The notes beneath the pieces are model-generated. The model was given only the letters and a program-made list of their open reading frames with translations. It was not told the origin of the DNA and did not search any database. A stretch of DNA of 64,000 bases from Saccharomycopsis malanga. Taxonomy: Eukaryota; Ascomycota; Saccharomycetes; Ascoideales; Saccharomycopsidaceae. Below are positions 10,457 through 19,578 of this stretch, piece after piece (position 1 is the stretch's first letter; each line of letters starts with the position of its first letter). The DNA lies in NCBI GenBank assembly GCA_004014935.1, contig CP025322.1, positions 1,612,001 through 1,676,000 of the forward strand, in the 5' to 3' direction. The position numbers and the translations under genes are program-made.

Positions 10457-10763
10457 TGGATTTTCCCGCGTACCGCTGTCTAGTTGACGAATTATGAAAG
10501 TTATTTGTACATATATATTATTCAACTTAGTTTTTCTACTTTATAATGTGAATAAGTGATCGCTGACATTTATTTATTACGTCTGTAGAAGCAAACATTA
10601 TATGGTATTGTAAATTAAAGTGTTCCAAAAACCTAACAAGTATAATTAAACAAAAATATAAACCGAACCTAATAAAAATAACAACAAAAGTAAAAAAAAA
10701 GGGGTTAATTGATGAAACTTTGCTTTTCCTTTTATATCATTTAAGAAAATGTCTTGCTTTTCC
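10457..10763. other. PHB2-SPO12 convergent spacer
   Basis: An AT-rich spacer of about 300 bp between convergent 3' ends. Apart from A runs near 10690-10700 nothing stands out. Confidence 0.6.
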
Positions 10764-11164
10764 TTATATATCATTCAAGGAAATATCTTGCATGATTTCT
10801 TCATCCTTGAATTCCAACTCCTTCTTGTCTTGCTTTTTCGTGAGAATGTCTTCCTCTTCTTTGCCTTCGGCAACAAACTGTGGCCTGGTATTTTCACTTT
10901 TGGTATAATTAGTCAAATTCGAAAAGTTGAGTTTTGTTGGCTTTGACTTGGCGAAAAATCTGCTTTTATGGTTTTTCAACTTTTCGGTGCATGGTGACAA
11001 CAACTCGTCTGTTGGAGAGGCAAAAAGAGACCTATGCTAGTTAGTATCAACACCTGGTAAATATGTCATTTTTCTACTTACTTATCATTGGAATGAGACA
11101 ACTTCTTTTGCAAAAACGAAGTGTTGGTATCTCTTTGATGTAACGGTTGAATCTCAGTAGACAT
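10764..11164 (-). CDS. SPO12: Spo12/Bns1 family mitotic exit protein, two exons
   Basis: Exon 1 is 11164-11082 (83 nt) and exon 2 is 11031-10764; the 50 bp intron has donor GTAAGT, branch site TACTAAC and acceptor CATAG. The spliced product has 116 residues. Residues 31-64 (FASPTDELLSPCTEKL, then KNHKSRFF and KPTKLNF) correspond to the Spo12 core, which in S. cerevisiae reads FASPTDRLVSPCSLKL and so on. Spo12 promotes release of Cdc14 from the nucleolus in early anaphase (FEAR network). The product is shorter than S. cerevisiae Spo12 (173 residues), lacking most of the N-terminal extension. A frame limited to exon 2 would miss the true start. A forkhead-like site lies upstream. Confidence 0.88.
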
Positions 11165-11337
11165 TTGTGATTTCTTAGTCAAAAAACAAAATTAACGGGC
11201 TTAAAAATATCAAAAATGAATAATTAATTTCCAAAACCAAATCAAAGAAGGGCTTTTATTACTGTCTCAGTTGAAGAGATGAGCTATAATATATAAGACG
11301 CTATGATCGTATGTTTACAATTCGCTCAATACGGTAA

Positions 11338-11366
11338 TTACGGTTATTTGTGATTTTCCGTAAACA
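11338..11366 (-). promoter_or_regulatory. Candidate forkhead site with TTACGG/CCGTAA inverted repeat upstream of SPO12
   Basis: TTACGG (11338-11343) and CCGTAA (11358-11363) form an inverted repeat, and the right arm overlaps GTAAACA (11360-11366), the forkhead core. The site is about 200 bp upstream of the SPO12 start. In S. cerevisiae SPO12 belongs to the Mcm1-Fkh G2/M cluster, so the site is plausible; no clear Mcm1 box was seen. Confidence 0.35.
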
Positions 11367-11406
11367 GATAGCTAATCAGGTGACATACAGATGGAGAAAT
11401 ATGTAA

Positions 11407-11673
11407 CTATATGTCAGAACATGTCGCTTCACGCAAAAGACATGGAAGAAGGATAATGGCATAATTCCACCCAGTCATCCCTCTGTCAAAAAGAAAAGGC
11501 CGCTCCACTTTGATCCTCAATCTTGATAGGACAGAGCAATCTTGAACCATGCACTCCGCAATCTCAGTGGGTGTATATTCCATAAAACTATCGATCTCCT
11601 GTGGATAAGAGTTCCCCTCGGGGATGATCGAATCAGGAAACAGATTTAGGCTGTGGGGGCAATTCCATGACAT
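11407..11673 (-). CDS. Hypothetical 88-residue ORF, unassigned
   Basis: The frame starts at MSWNCPHSLN and ends CLLREATCSDI. Amino acid composition is balanced, unlike the repetitive shadows elsewhere, and includes EYTPTEIAECMVQDCSVLSR. I do not recognise a family. It sits between divergent SPO12 (start 11164, same strand) and the plus-strand gene at 11778, leaving about 100 bp for a promoter. It could be a small real gene, an exon of a spliced gene, or chance. Confidence 0.3.
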   Translation of the reverse strand: MSWNCPHSLNLFPDSIIPEGNSYPQEIDSFMEYTPTEIAECMVQDCSVLSRLRIKVERPFLFDRGMTGWNYAIILLPCLLREATCSDI

Positions 11674-11777
11674 AAATAGGCACCTTGTAGCTGATATTTG
11701 TAGATGTTGTTTGAGATTTTCTGTATCAACTAATTTATAAGTTACCTTTACCTTTTTGATTATACGAATTTTTCACA

Positions 11778-12158
11778 ATGAACATGCAAAACCAAGTCAA
11801 CGTCGACGAGATGGAAAGAAAATTGTCCAAGATCTCGACTTTGACTAGAGAATTGTCCAAGCTTTCTTCAAAAGAGGAAGATACCATCATGGTTGACACT
11901 TTTGATATTGACACCGATGCTGATGATCAATTGGCTGCTACTAAATATTGGAAGGATTACCATGACTACTTTTCCAAGTTAAGTACTGTCAAAAAGGAAA
12001 TTGGTGAGTTCAGAAATATGAACCATGAATACACTGGCGATGACGACTTTGAAGTTGAAAAGTTTCAAAAATTCAACTCCGAGTTGGATAGAGCTATCAG
12101 AGCAACTAACAAGTCCTACAAAGATTTCAACGGGTTTGAACATCAATATATTTACTAG
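11778..12158 (+). CDS. Small acidic, probably coiled-coil protein, unassigned
   Basis: A 126-residue protein starting MNMQNQVNVDEMERKLSKIS. It is rich in Lys, Glu and Asp with heptad-like spacing of Leu/Ile in residues 12-35 and again around 65-85, and ends YKDFNGFEHQYIY. There is no signal peptide or membrane segment. The size and composition recall small subunits of kinetochore or BLOC-type complexes, but no diagnostic motif was found. The start codon follows a short AT-rich leader and codon use resembles its neighbours, so expression is likely. Confidence 0.65.
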   Translation: MNMQNQVNVDEMERKLSKISTLTRELSKLSSKEEDTIMVDTFDIDTDADDQLAATKYWKDYHDYFSKLSTVKKEIGEFRNMNHEYTGDDDFEVEKFQKFNSELDRAIRATNKSYKDFNGFEHQYIY

Positions 12159-12674
12159 ACTAAGCATTTATTTTTTATTTTACTTCTTCGGTAATTTCAA
12201 TTACTGTTTTAAAGCTATTATTTTATAGTTTTATTTTTTTTCAACGATTTTTCTTGATAAAACATCCCTTATTTAGTTGACTATCAACTTTTTGTCCTCA
12301 TTGTTTGATTGGGGAGAGATAATCTTTTGTTTTACGAATTTATGAATTTATGATGTTATTGGTCATGCACTTGATTGTAAATTAGTTTTGATTATTGTGA
12401 AGAATATTTACGTTCGGAAAACAGGAACCAAGCAATGTTGACAAAACATGACGATTTTGGGGAAGCTTTAGCTGGGTATTTAGTGGCCTTTGCTCAATCA
12501 ATTAAGGTTTCACTATTTATTGATTGAGACTAAAAAAAGAAGATACTCTGTATACATAGTAATTTATATATTTTATAAAGCATGCTTGCATGAGTTATTA
12601 CAATAAAATATTACAGTGTAAAGTTTTCTCATGTAACCTATAATTGAAATACCCATATATTTTTATTGTACATA
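12159..12674. other. Convergent gene-free spacer
   Basis: This AT-rich spacer lies between the 3' ends of the gene at 11778 and the AlkB gene. No ORF or RNA could be supported. Confidence 0.6.
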
Positions 12675-13931
12675 CTAACACTCATTGAAATCCGCCCACT
12701 TGAACCCATTGCACTCTGCTCCATGTTGGCTACTGGTACATAGCCACATATAATGGCCAACACGCTGTCCCTTTGTAGCCATTCGTAACATCATTTTGGA
12801 GCCACATTTTGGGCAGATTTCGATGTCCTCATCACTCATCAAGTGATTTCTAAACGTGAGATTAATTCTTGTTTCATTCAGAATGGGATGCAGGCTATAA
12901 AATGTATTATTCTTTGAGCTGCTTTTGACACTATGCTGATACTTTTCCTGGAACCCAGCATGCATTATAGCCAAAGAATTATGGGTTAAAGCTACACTGT
13001 ACGTGATCTGCTCGCTGGAATCCGGGTTCTTAATGTAATCTCTCATACAAAAAGGTCTTGTGGCACCTAGCGAATACGAGGCAATGATACAATGAGGACC
13101 GATATAAGTAAGTCTATCGGAATGCCAATCGATAGTTTGAGCCTTTGTCTCGTATTTGTTGATGATACACATATTGCCTTCCCATTCTTTCTTTGATTGG
13201 AACTTGAGTCTTCTACGTTTTTTGAGCTCTTCATTCACCTTCACAGCAATTAGTTTCTCTGCTTCTTTGATAAGATCCGTATACGCTTTAGTGCCTTCTT
13301 CTTTTCCATTGTAATAATGTGACTTTCTTGTATCATTGCCTACAGATGGTTTAGCATAAGCACATTGCAAATGGTCTGTATGGGCTACTTTTCCATGTAC
13401 GTAAAATTCCCTTTTGATATAGCCCTTTTCGTCATCTATGAAATAGTTCAATAGCGAATCTGCCATCTCTTTAGGTAGGAAGTTTTTATGAAACGTGAGA
13501 AATGGAATACTATCAGAAATGTCATCATGGTTTAAATATATAATTCTAGACTTCTTTTTTGGCCTACTGCCATTAGTACTAGTCTTACTACTCTCTTTTT
13601 CGTCAAAGAATATACTCTTTACATTGTTACGAGATTCTGTTTTTGGAACTGGAACTCTCGAAACAGTTGAATACATTTTAGTAGCCACTCCAAAATCTGA
13701 ATCACGATCTTTCGGTTCACCGGAGCTAAAATAATTCATTATTGATTTCTGATACTTGTGCAGACTACTATCATCGCCTAATTTTCTCTTTCTGTCGTCA
13801 CTTCCTACTGAATTCTCAGAAATTAACAGCTTCACTGCTTCGACCGAGTCATTGCAACTACGAAGTATTTCCTTGAGAGTATCACGGTCATAATGTGGAT
13901 AAAGCCTCTCAAGCTGCTCTAACGAACTCAT
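12675..13931 (-). CDS. AlkB-family dioxygenase with CUE domain, PIP box and GRF zinc finger
   Basis: A 418-residue protein. Domains in order: a CUE-like ubiquitin-binding domain (residues 3-37, LEQLERLYPHYDRDTLKEIL); a match to the PCNA-interacting PIP box, Q61-K-S-I-M-N-Y-F68; the AlkB 2-oxoglutarate/Fe(II) fold (about 140-365); and a GRF-type zinc finger (373-412, with C373, C376, C398 and C407). Iron ligands are H270 and D272 (DWHSD) and H333 (YQHSV); 2-oxoglutarate arginines are R355 and R361 (TRINLTFR). AlkB enzymes remove alkyl lesions such as 1-methyladenine from DNA by oxidation. Fusion with a PIP box and GRF finger, which binds single-stranded DNA in APE2 and NEIL3, points to repair at replication forks. 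S. cerevisiae has no AlkB orthologue. Confidence 0.88.
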   Translation of the reverse strand: MSSLEQLERLYPHYDRDTLKEILRSCNDSVEAVKLLISENSVGSDDRKRKLGDDSSLHKYQKSIMNYFSSGEPKDRDSDFGVATKMYSTVSRVPVPKTESRNNVKSIFFDEKESSKTSTNGSRPKKKSRIIYLNHDDISDSIPFLTFHKNFLPKEMADSLLNYFIDDEKGYIKREFYVHGKVAHTDHLQCAYAKPSVGNDTRKSHYYNGKEEGTKAYTDLIKEAEKLIAVKVNEELKKRRRLKFQSKKEWEGNMCIINKYETKAQTIDWHSDRLTYIGPHCIIASYSLGATRPFCMRDYIKNPDSSEQITYSVALTHNSLAIMHAGFQEKYQHSVKSSSKNNTFYSLHPILNETRINLTFRNHLMSDEDIEICPKCGSKMMLRMATKGQRVGHYMWLCTSSQHGAECNGFKWADFNEC

Positions 13932-14197
13932 AATGCAATAATTATTTGAAATTTGTGCCTCATCTCAATATTGAATCAGTTCAAAATTATATGAAGGGTG
14001 TTATGAGCCCCGCATCGTAAAGTGCTAATAGCAGATGAGGAGATCCGTTAATATTTGTAGTGATAACCAAGAGTAGATGGCGGCAAATGCTAGATTATTG
14101 TGATTATTGACAATTTATTGGGGATTTGAAGGGATTGATAAAAGTCGCTATTGCCAGTGTGCCCCTGTGCGGTTATTCTAATGCCATTTGATACCAT

Positions 14198-17100
14198 ATG
14201 TCTGCCATGTCGTCTAAAGGAGGCTCTAAAAGCAGCTATTCAAACTACAACTTTTTCAAAGCATTGATCAAGTCGCTTAGGATCAAGGATTTTTCGAGTG
14301 GTAATGAGAAACTTCCATTTATTGTGACCCCCACTGCTGTAGGAGGCTCTGAACAACAGCCAGCTTTGATCAATGAACTCAAAACGGCCGATGACGACAG
14401 AAAGTTGAAGATAATTGTAGATTTAAAGGAATCTATTCAAAGTAATTCCATCTCATCTATATTGGAAACATGGATTCCAGCAAGACAGATTCTTTATGAG
14501 ATCTGTAGAGGCGATCCTGTACGTGAAAATCCCGAAAGACTTCGTGCGGCGATTGTAGATTTGTTATTCACCTGCATTCAATATGATGATTTGAGCCAGT
14601 TGAGTGTAGTGGCTCGGTATCTTAGTGACATTTTGTTTTTTTGCGAGGTGTCGTCTTCTTCTGTCGACCCTCAAATCAAAGGATTTTTGAACAGTTTTTA
14701 TTTGTTGACCGATAACAAATTGATCGACGATTTCCATAGCTTGGTGGTGTATATAACAAAGAACAGTTCTGATGACATCACAGAAATTAGCCCCGAGAAG
14801 AACATTAGTCTCATGTATTACCGTTCAGTGTCGCATTTCATAATCCAAATTTTATCCTGTGATGCTTTTCTACAGACAAACGAAAGTCTTGCTATACTCC
14901 TGAAATTCATTGAAAAAATGGGCAACCTTCTTAAGAATGACCGCTCGTATATATTTGATAACAGAATGCTTGCCCTTAGCTTGGATAGACTATACAAAAT
15001 TGCATTGTTGTTGACTGATTTTGACGACACCCACATGGCAATACATCATATTTTACTGTTTATCCACATTGCATTACACGACGCCTTTCTTCCCATATCT
15101 GTGATGCCCAAGGTGCTTATTTTACTTTTTTATTTCTATAGTCAATCGAGCTATCCTATAATAGAGGACATTTTCGATTCTTTACTTAGGAATGACAGCA
15201 CTTGCCAGTTAACATTCCACTTGATGTGTGAACTCATTGGCCAGTATGACTTTGAACAGTATCTCCATTTCAAAGAATACAATCTCGATAATCTGGATGA
15301 TGTTGTATTCGAAGATACCCAGCTTGTGTCTTTGAAAGGATTGTCAAATGAAGTGAAATCACAAAGGAGTTCAAAAGCTGAAAGTTACATCGAATTTGAG
15401 CATAGTGCTTTTCCATTCACGAAAAAAGTCAAGGATAGACATGGCGACAAATGGGATCTGATAGACTTTTCATCCAATGTATTGTCAGGTTTATTACATT
15501 TGAACATTTATTTCATTGAGTCTAGACAGTCCGAAATCCTCAGCTATCAACATAAAGCCTATATATTTGATAGCTCTTCGTATAAGTTCCAGGCATTGGT
15601 TAATGCTTTGTATAATAGACTACACGGTTTAGCCGGCTCTCAAAAGGTATCGCTTCATGACCAACTATTTGTATGCAAAGACATTTTGTTGTTTGTGAAC
15701 TTTTTAATGCGCAATAAGACTATTTTTAAAAACATTCCTGGTGATTTGTTTTTCTACGAATTGGAATATGATGGCTACACGTTAAGTTCCTCAATAAATC
15801 TTGGTATGGACCAATTATCGTTAGGTTCCGATTCTTCCTATGGATTAAAAGTGGAGGAAACCAACGACTTATCAACACATTCTCTCTTTGATGTGCTTGA
15901 TCTTATATATGAGATTGCATTCAAGGCAAAGAACGATTTAAGAGCATGCTTTCCACATTTGTTCAAGAATGGGAAATCGTATGCTACAAATATTAAAGAG
16001 TTGGTAGAATTGTATGGAGAGGAGCGTATTTCTGCAGTCATAAGCATGCCAGAAATATATTTATATCAGATTTTATGCTTCTATCATCTGATAATTGATG
16101 CATTTCAAGAATATTCTAGAGATGCTGAACATGGGATAAAGCTCGAACCCGCTGATGTCTCACAGTTTATCCTCAAAAAGTCCGACATTCTTACTGTTAA
16201 AAACTGGAAACAGCTCTTAAAAAACTATGAAGACGGAAGTAGGTTTATCACCCAGGACAATTTGATTCGTAGTGAAGTAATAAACTCTTTTGTTTTGCCG
16301 ATCTTTGATAACGATGCAAACTCTAGAAGAATGATGTTTCAGTTGGATGATCCTTCCATTTTCCAAGACATTAAGTTGCTTGTTTTGAAGACCATCAAAA
16401 GCATGATAGATTTCCATTTTGATCTAAAAGGTAACAATGAAAGGCTTTGGCCATTAGTAATTTGTCTTTTTGGTAATCACAATTTTGATGATCAATTGAA
16501 ATTCATCGACGGTAACTCTTTTTTTAAAACAGAAACTGATGATCAGATTGTCCTGTTCTTGCTTCAGTGCTTGAAAGAGGTCCTCATTACCCTGAGACAT
16601 AAGTACTTTGAGGAACTTCTTTTGAACTATATATTGTCTGATATTGTAAACTTTGCAAATTCGTACTGGGAGGAAAACGATAAGACCAGCGAAATATTGT
16701 TTTTCATGCCTGTTGACACATTGCGGCAGATTGTGATGATTCTCACAGAGCTTTTTGTAAAAAGCGCAATCAGTGAAGATATCAAACATGGCCTGTTAAA
16801 AGCCAAAACTCTTTACTTTGCTATTATATCTATCTTCAAATATCTCGTTATATTATTTCGCAAAAAGCGTAATGATGAAACATTTTTAAACGATGGAGAC
16901 GGTACCAAACTATTTTTTGTATTTTTTGTCATTTTCGATTGTCTTTCGAGATTACGGGCTACGGAAGTGGGCAATGTATATTTTGATAACTCTGTAAGAG
17001 AGTTTCAGATATTAGTACAGGAACAGCCATCCTTCAAAAGTAACTCACTGGAAGAATCAAAGAGTCGTAATAATGATCGTAAAGAATTTGTCAGTACAAT

Positions 17101-19351
17101 CCTACAAGCTGCGCACAACTATCTGGTCTTTTCCCAAGTGCCTAATGACTTGTTCTCCAAAGCTTCTCTTTTAGTAAAGATACGAACCCAAAAAGTATTG
17201 TTAGATGCGTCGGGAAAGGAAGAAGAACCGCTGGACGACGTAGAAATTGACGTCAACCAATATTTTAATGTAGTTTTGCATATTTTGGACGGTGTCGCCG
17301 GAGCACCTTTGGTGATTTTCTCGTGGTATTCAATGATACTCCAGTTGTCAAACATTCCACTATTCAACAATTCATATAAGGAAATCAAAGCTTTCAGACT
17401 GAAGGCAGTCAATCAAATGGTAGCCAAATCTATTGTAGACCATCTTCTTGATAAGGAGGAGAAAGTGATATTGCAGAAAACCATTGTTCGTCTCTTGTCG
17501 AGGGTTGTGATATATTCCAACCGATTTACAAAAGAGGAGCAAGATCAGATTGTGAACTCGTTGGTAATCAGTCTTAACAACTTTGAAAAAGTGGGTGTGT
17601 TATGTATACATACCTTGACTGTCTGTTGTTATCAGATACCACTTTCGCTTAAAAAATTTATCCAGCCTGTGCTTTGGAAATTGCAGCAGCATGTGTCCAA
17701 TCCAGACGCAACTCCACATGTGTTGGAGTTTTTATTGTCTTTGTCGTATTTGCCTTCTTTGATGTCTAATTTCAGTATAGATGACTTCAAATCAATTTTT
17801 GGTATGGCCTTCAGATTTATCCAAACATCAAACGATCATACTGGAAAGGTTGTGGTGAATGGCTGTGAAAATGTTGATTTGAAAAAACAGAAATTAGCAA
17901 ACTATTTGAGCTCATTATCTTATAGTGTCATTTCCAATTGGTTTTTGAAGATGAAGATGAAGACACGTTCACAGTTGGCACCTTATATTATCAAATGTTT
18001 ATTTGATTTCTGCAAACAAAAGGACGAGGATGTTGATTCCCGGTGTGTTGTGTTAATGGATTTCATTGAAAGATTCTCCTTTTCCAATAATGATCTCAAG
18101 TTCCAATTGGAGAAAAATAAACTTCCATTAAATGCAGATGAAGTGACTGTTTCAAGATTCCTTTATGGTCTCTGCATCATATCTGTGTTATCCAACAACT
18201 CAAGTTTAACCATTGCTGTTAAAAGACCTTCTGGTCCCACCAAATTCGAAGTCAAACAGCGTGATGTTGAAGACAACTTGAGTTTGCAAGAATACGCCAA
18301 CCGGTATGTAGTCAAAAACTACAATCACGACTTGTTTGTCCCTACTTTTTCCTTCTTACAGTTAGTAAGTCAAGTGTTTCCTGAAACTGACTCTGAGCTC
18401 TTGCTTATTCCAGACACGCCGCGGTTCGGAAGCTTAATCCAGATGTTTGACTCCATGCCTGTGATTGAAGCATACAAGGCAGGTTTAATGTATATTGGCC
18501 CTGGCCAGGAGTCGGAACAAGAGATCTTATCAAACTCCGTGGGGTCAAAACATTATCACACCTTCATTTCGCGTCTTGGGGATTTAATTCGGTTGAAAGG
18601 GTGCATGGATTATTACACTGCTGGATTAGATTATAGAAACGACACAGACGGCGAATTTGCATACTGTTGGAACGACAAGATGTCTCAATTGATGTTCCAT
18701 ATCACCACTATGATGCCTACTATTAATGAGGAGAGCTGGATCATGAAAAAACGTCATGTTGGTAATGACTTTGTCAATATATTTTTTGATGAGTCCGGAA
18801 AACCTTTTGATTTCAATATTATCAAAAGTCAGTTCACATTTGTTAATATCGTTATCACCCCAGTTAGCTTAACAACACCACATTACGCTCAGCCCTACGA
18901 CAGTGAGGATATCGAACTTCAAGATCTGGACGACGAGGCCAGTATCGACAGCGACTTCTCAGACAATACAGACGAAACATTCTTCCAAGTAAAAACGTAT
19001 TTGAAGCCAGGTGTGCCTGAAGTGTTTTCTACTTGCAGAACAAAGACCTTTTCCAGCAGGAACTTGCCTGTTTTTGTCAGAAACTTAGCATTACTCGCTA
19101 ACCAGTACGCCAAAATCTGGCATTCCGATACAGCACACATCTCCAACTGGACACATAGATATAACCATTTGCTTAGTGTCAGGGAAAAGGCCAAGCGGTA
19201 TTACGACGATGAGTCGAAAAATGGTGATACAGTTGAACCACAGTCACCGGGCTTGGACCAAAAACTTCTGTTCTTGACATCGAACGTGCCAATAGACACT
19301 TCTAGTGAACATGAGATCAAAGCAAAGTTGTTTGGCGACCTCTTGTTGTGA
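14198..19351 (+). CDS. TSC2: Tuberin (TSC2) homologue, GTPase-activating protein for Rheb
   Basis: A 1717-residue protein: a long alpha-helical N-terminal region and a C-terminal Rap/Ran-GAP domain at about residues 1425-1640. The GAP domain carries KAGLMYIGPGQ, GDLIRLKGCMDYYTAGLDY and, most tellingly, KKRHVGNDFVNIFF followed by SQFTFVNIVITPV. The asparagine in HVGNDFV (N1523) corresponds to the catalytic Asn thumb of tuberin. TSC2 with TSC1 turns off Rheb and so restrains TORC1; it is present in S. pombe and C. albicans but missing in S. cerevisiae. No TSC1 is in the window. The ATG at 14198 gives MSAMSSKGG; a second ATG three codons on is an equally possible start. The gene is intact over its whole length. 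Confidence 0.93.
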   Translation: MSAMSSKGGSKSSYSNYNFFKALIKSLRIKDFSSGNEKLPFIVTPTAVGGSEQQPALINELKTADDDRKLKIIVDLKESIQSNSISSILETWIPARQILYEICRGDPVRENPERLRAAIVDLLFTCIQYDDLSQLSVVARYLSDILFFCEVSSSSVDPQIKGFLNSFYLLTDNKLIDDFHSLVVYITKNSSDDITEISPEKNISLMYYRSVSHFIIQILSCDAFLQTNESLAILLKFIEKMGNLLKNDRSYIFDNRMLALSLDRLYKIALLLTDFDDTHMAIHHILLFIHIALHDAFLPISVMPKVLILLFYFYSQSSYPIIEDIFDSLLRNDSTCQLTFHLMCELIGQYDFEQYLHFKEYNLDNLDDVVFEDTQLVSLKGLSNEVKSQRSSKAESYIEFEHSAFPFTKKVKDRHGDKWDLIDFSSNVLSGLLHLNIYFIESRQSEILSYQHKAYIFDSSSYKFQALVNALYNRLHGLAGSQKVSLHDQLFVCKDILLFVNFLMRNKTIFKNIPGDLFFYELEYDGYTLSSSINLGMDQLSLGSDSSYGLKVEETNDLSTHSLFDVLDLIYEIAFKAKNDLRACFPHLFKNGKSYATNIKELVELYGEERISAVISMPEIYLYQILCFYHLIIDAFQEYSRDAEHGIKLEPADVSQFILKKSDILTVKNWKQLLKNYEDGSRFITQDNLIRSEVINSFVLPIFDNDANSRRMMFQLDDPSIFQDIKLLVLKTIKSMIDFHFDLKGNNERLWPLVICLFGNHNFDDQLKFIDGNSFFKTETDDQIVLFLLQCLKEVLITLRHKYFEELLLNYILSDIVNFANSYWEENDKTSEILFFMPVDTLRQIVMILTELFVKSAISEDIKHGLLKAKTLYFAIISIFKYLVILFRKKRNDETFLNDGDGTKLFFVFFVIFDCLSRLRATEVGNVYFDNSVREFQILVQEQPSFKSNSLEESKSRNNDRKEFVSTILQAAHNYLVFSQVPNDLFSKASLLVKIRTQKVLLDASGKEEEPLDDVEIDVNQYFNVVLHILDGVAGAPLVIFSWYSMILQLSNIPLFNNSYKEIKAFRLKAVNQMVAKSIVDHLLDKEEKVILQKTIVRLLSRVVIYSNRFTKEEQDQIVNSLVISLNNFEKVGVLCIHTLTVCCYQIPLSLKKFIQPVLWKLQQHVSNPDATPHVLEFLLSLSYLPSLMSNFSIDDFKSIFGMAFRFIQTSNDHTGKVVVNGCENVDLKKQKLANYLSSLSYSVISNWFLKMKMKTRSQLAPYIIKCLFDFCKQKDEDVDSRCVVLMDFIERFSFSNNDLKFQLEKNKLPLNADEVTVSRFLYGLCIISVLSNNSSLTIAVKRPSGPTKFEVKQRDVEDNLSLQEYANRYVVKNYNHDLFVPTFSFLQLVSQVFPETDSELLLIPDTPRFGSLIQMFDSMPVIEAYKAGLMYIGPGQESEQEILSNSVGSKHYHTFISRLGDLIRLKGCMDYYTAGLDYRNDTDGEFAYCWNDKMSQLMFHITTMMPTINEESWIMKKRHVGNDFVNIFFDESGKPFDFNIIKSQFTFVNIVITPVSLTTPHYAQPYDSEDIELQDLDDEASIDSDFSDNTDETFFQVKTYLKPGVPEVFSTCRTKTFSSRNLPVFVRNLALLANQYAKIWHSDTAHISNWTHRYNHLLSVREKAKRYYDDESKNGDTVEPQSPGLDQKLLFLTSNVPIDTSSEHEIKAKLFGDLLL

Positions 19352-19578
19352 CTACGGGTTGGTGACAGCAATTGGTATGTATAAGTAGAGGCTATAAATA
19401 GGTAGTATGTACAATAATGGTATCAACTTTTTTATCTTGTGAAAAAAAAGAACGAAAACAACCAGATGTATAGAATGTAAAGCAAAAACAACTAGCAAAA
19501 GAAACCAGTACAAGTAGAAAAAAAAAGAGCAAAAAAAGAAAACAATCAAAGATTAGTAAACGAATTGATAACGCTCGG

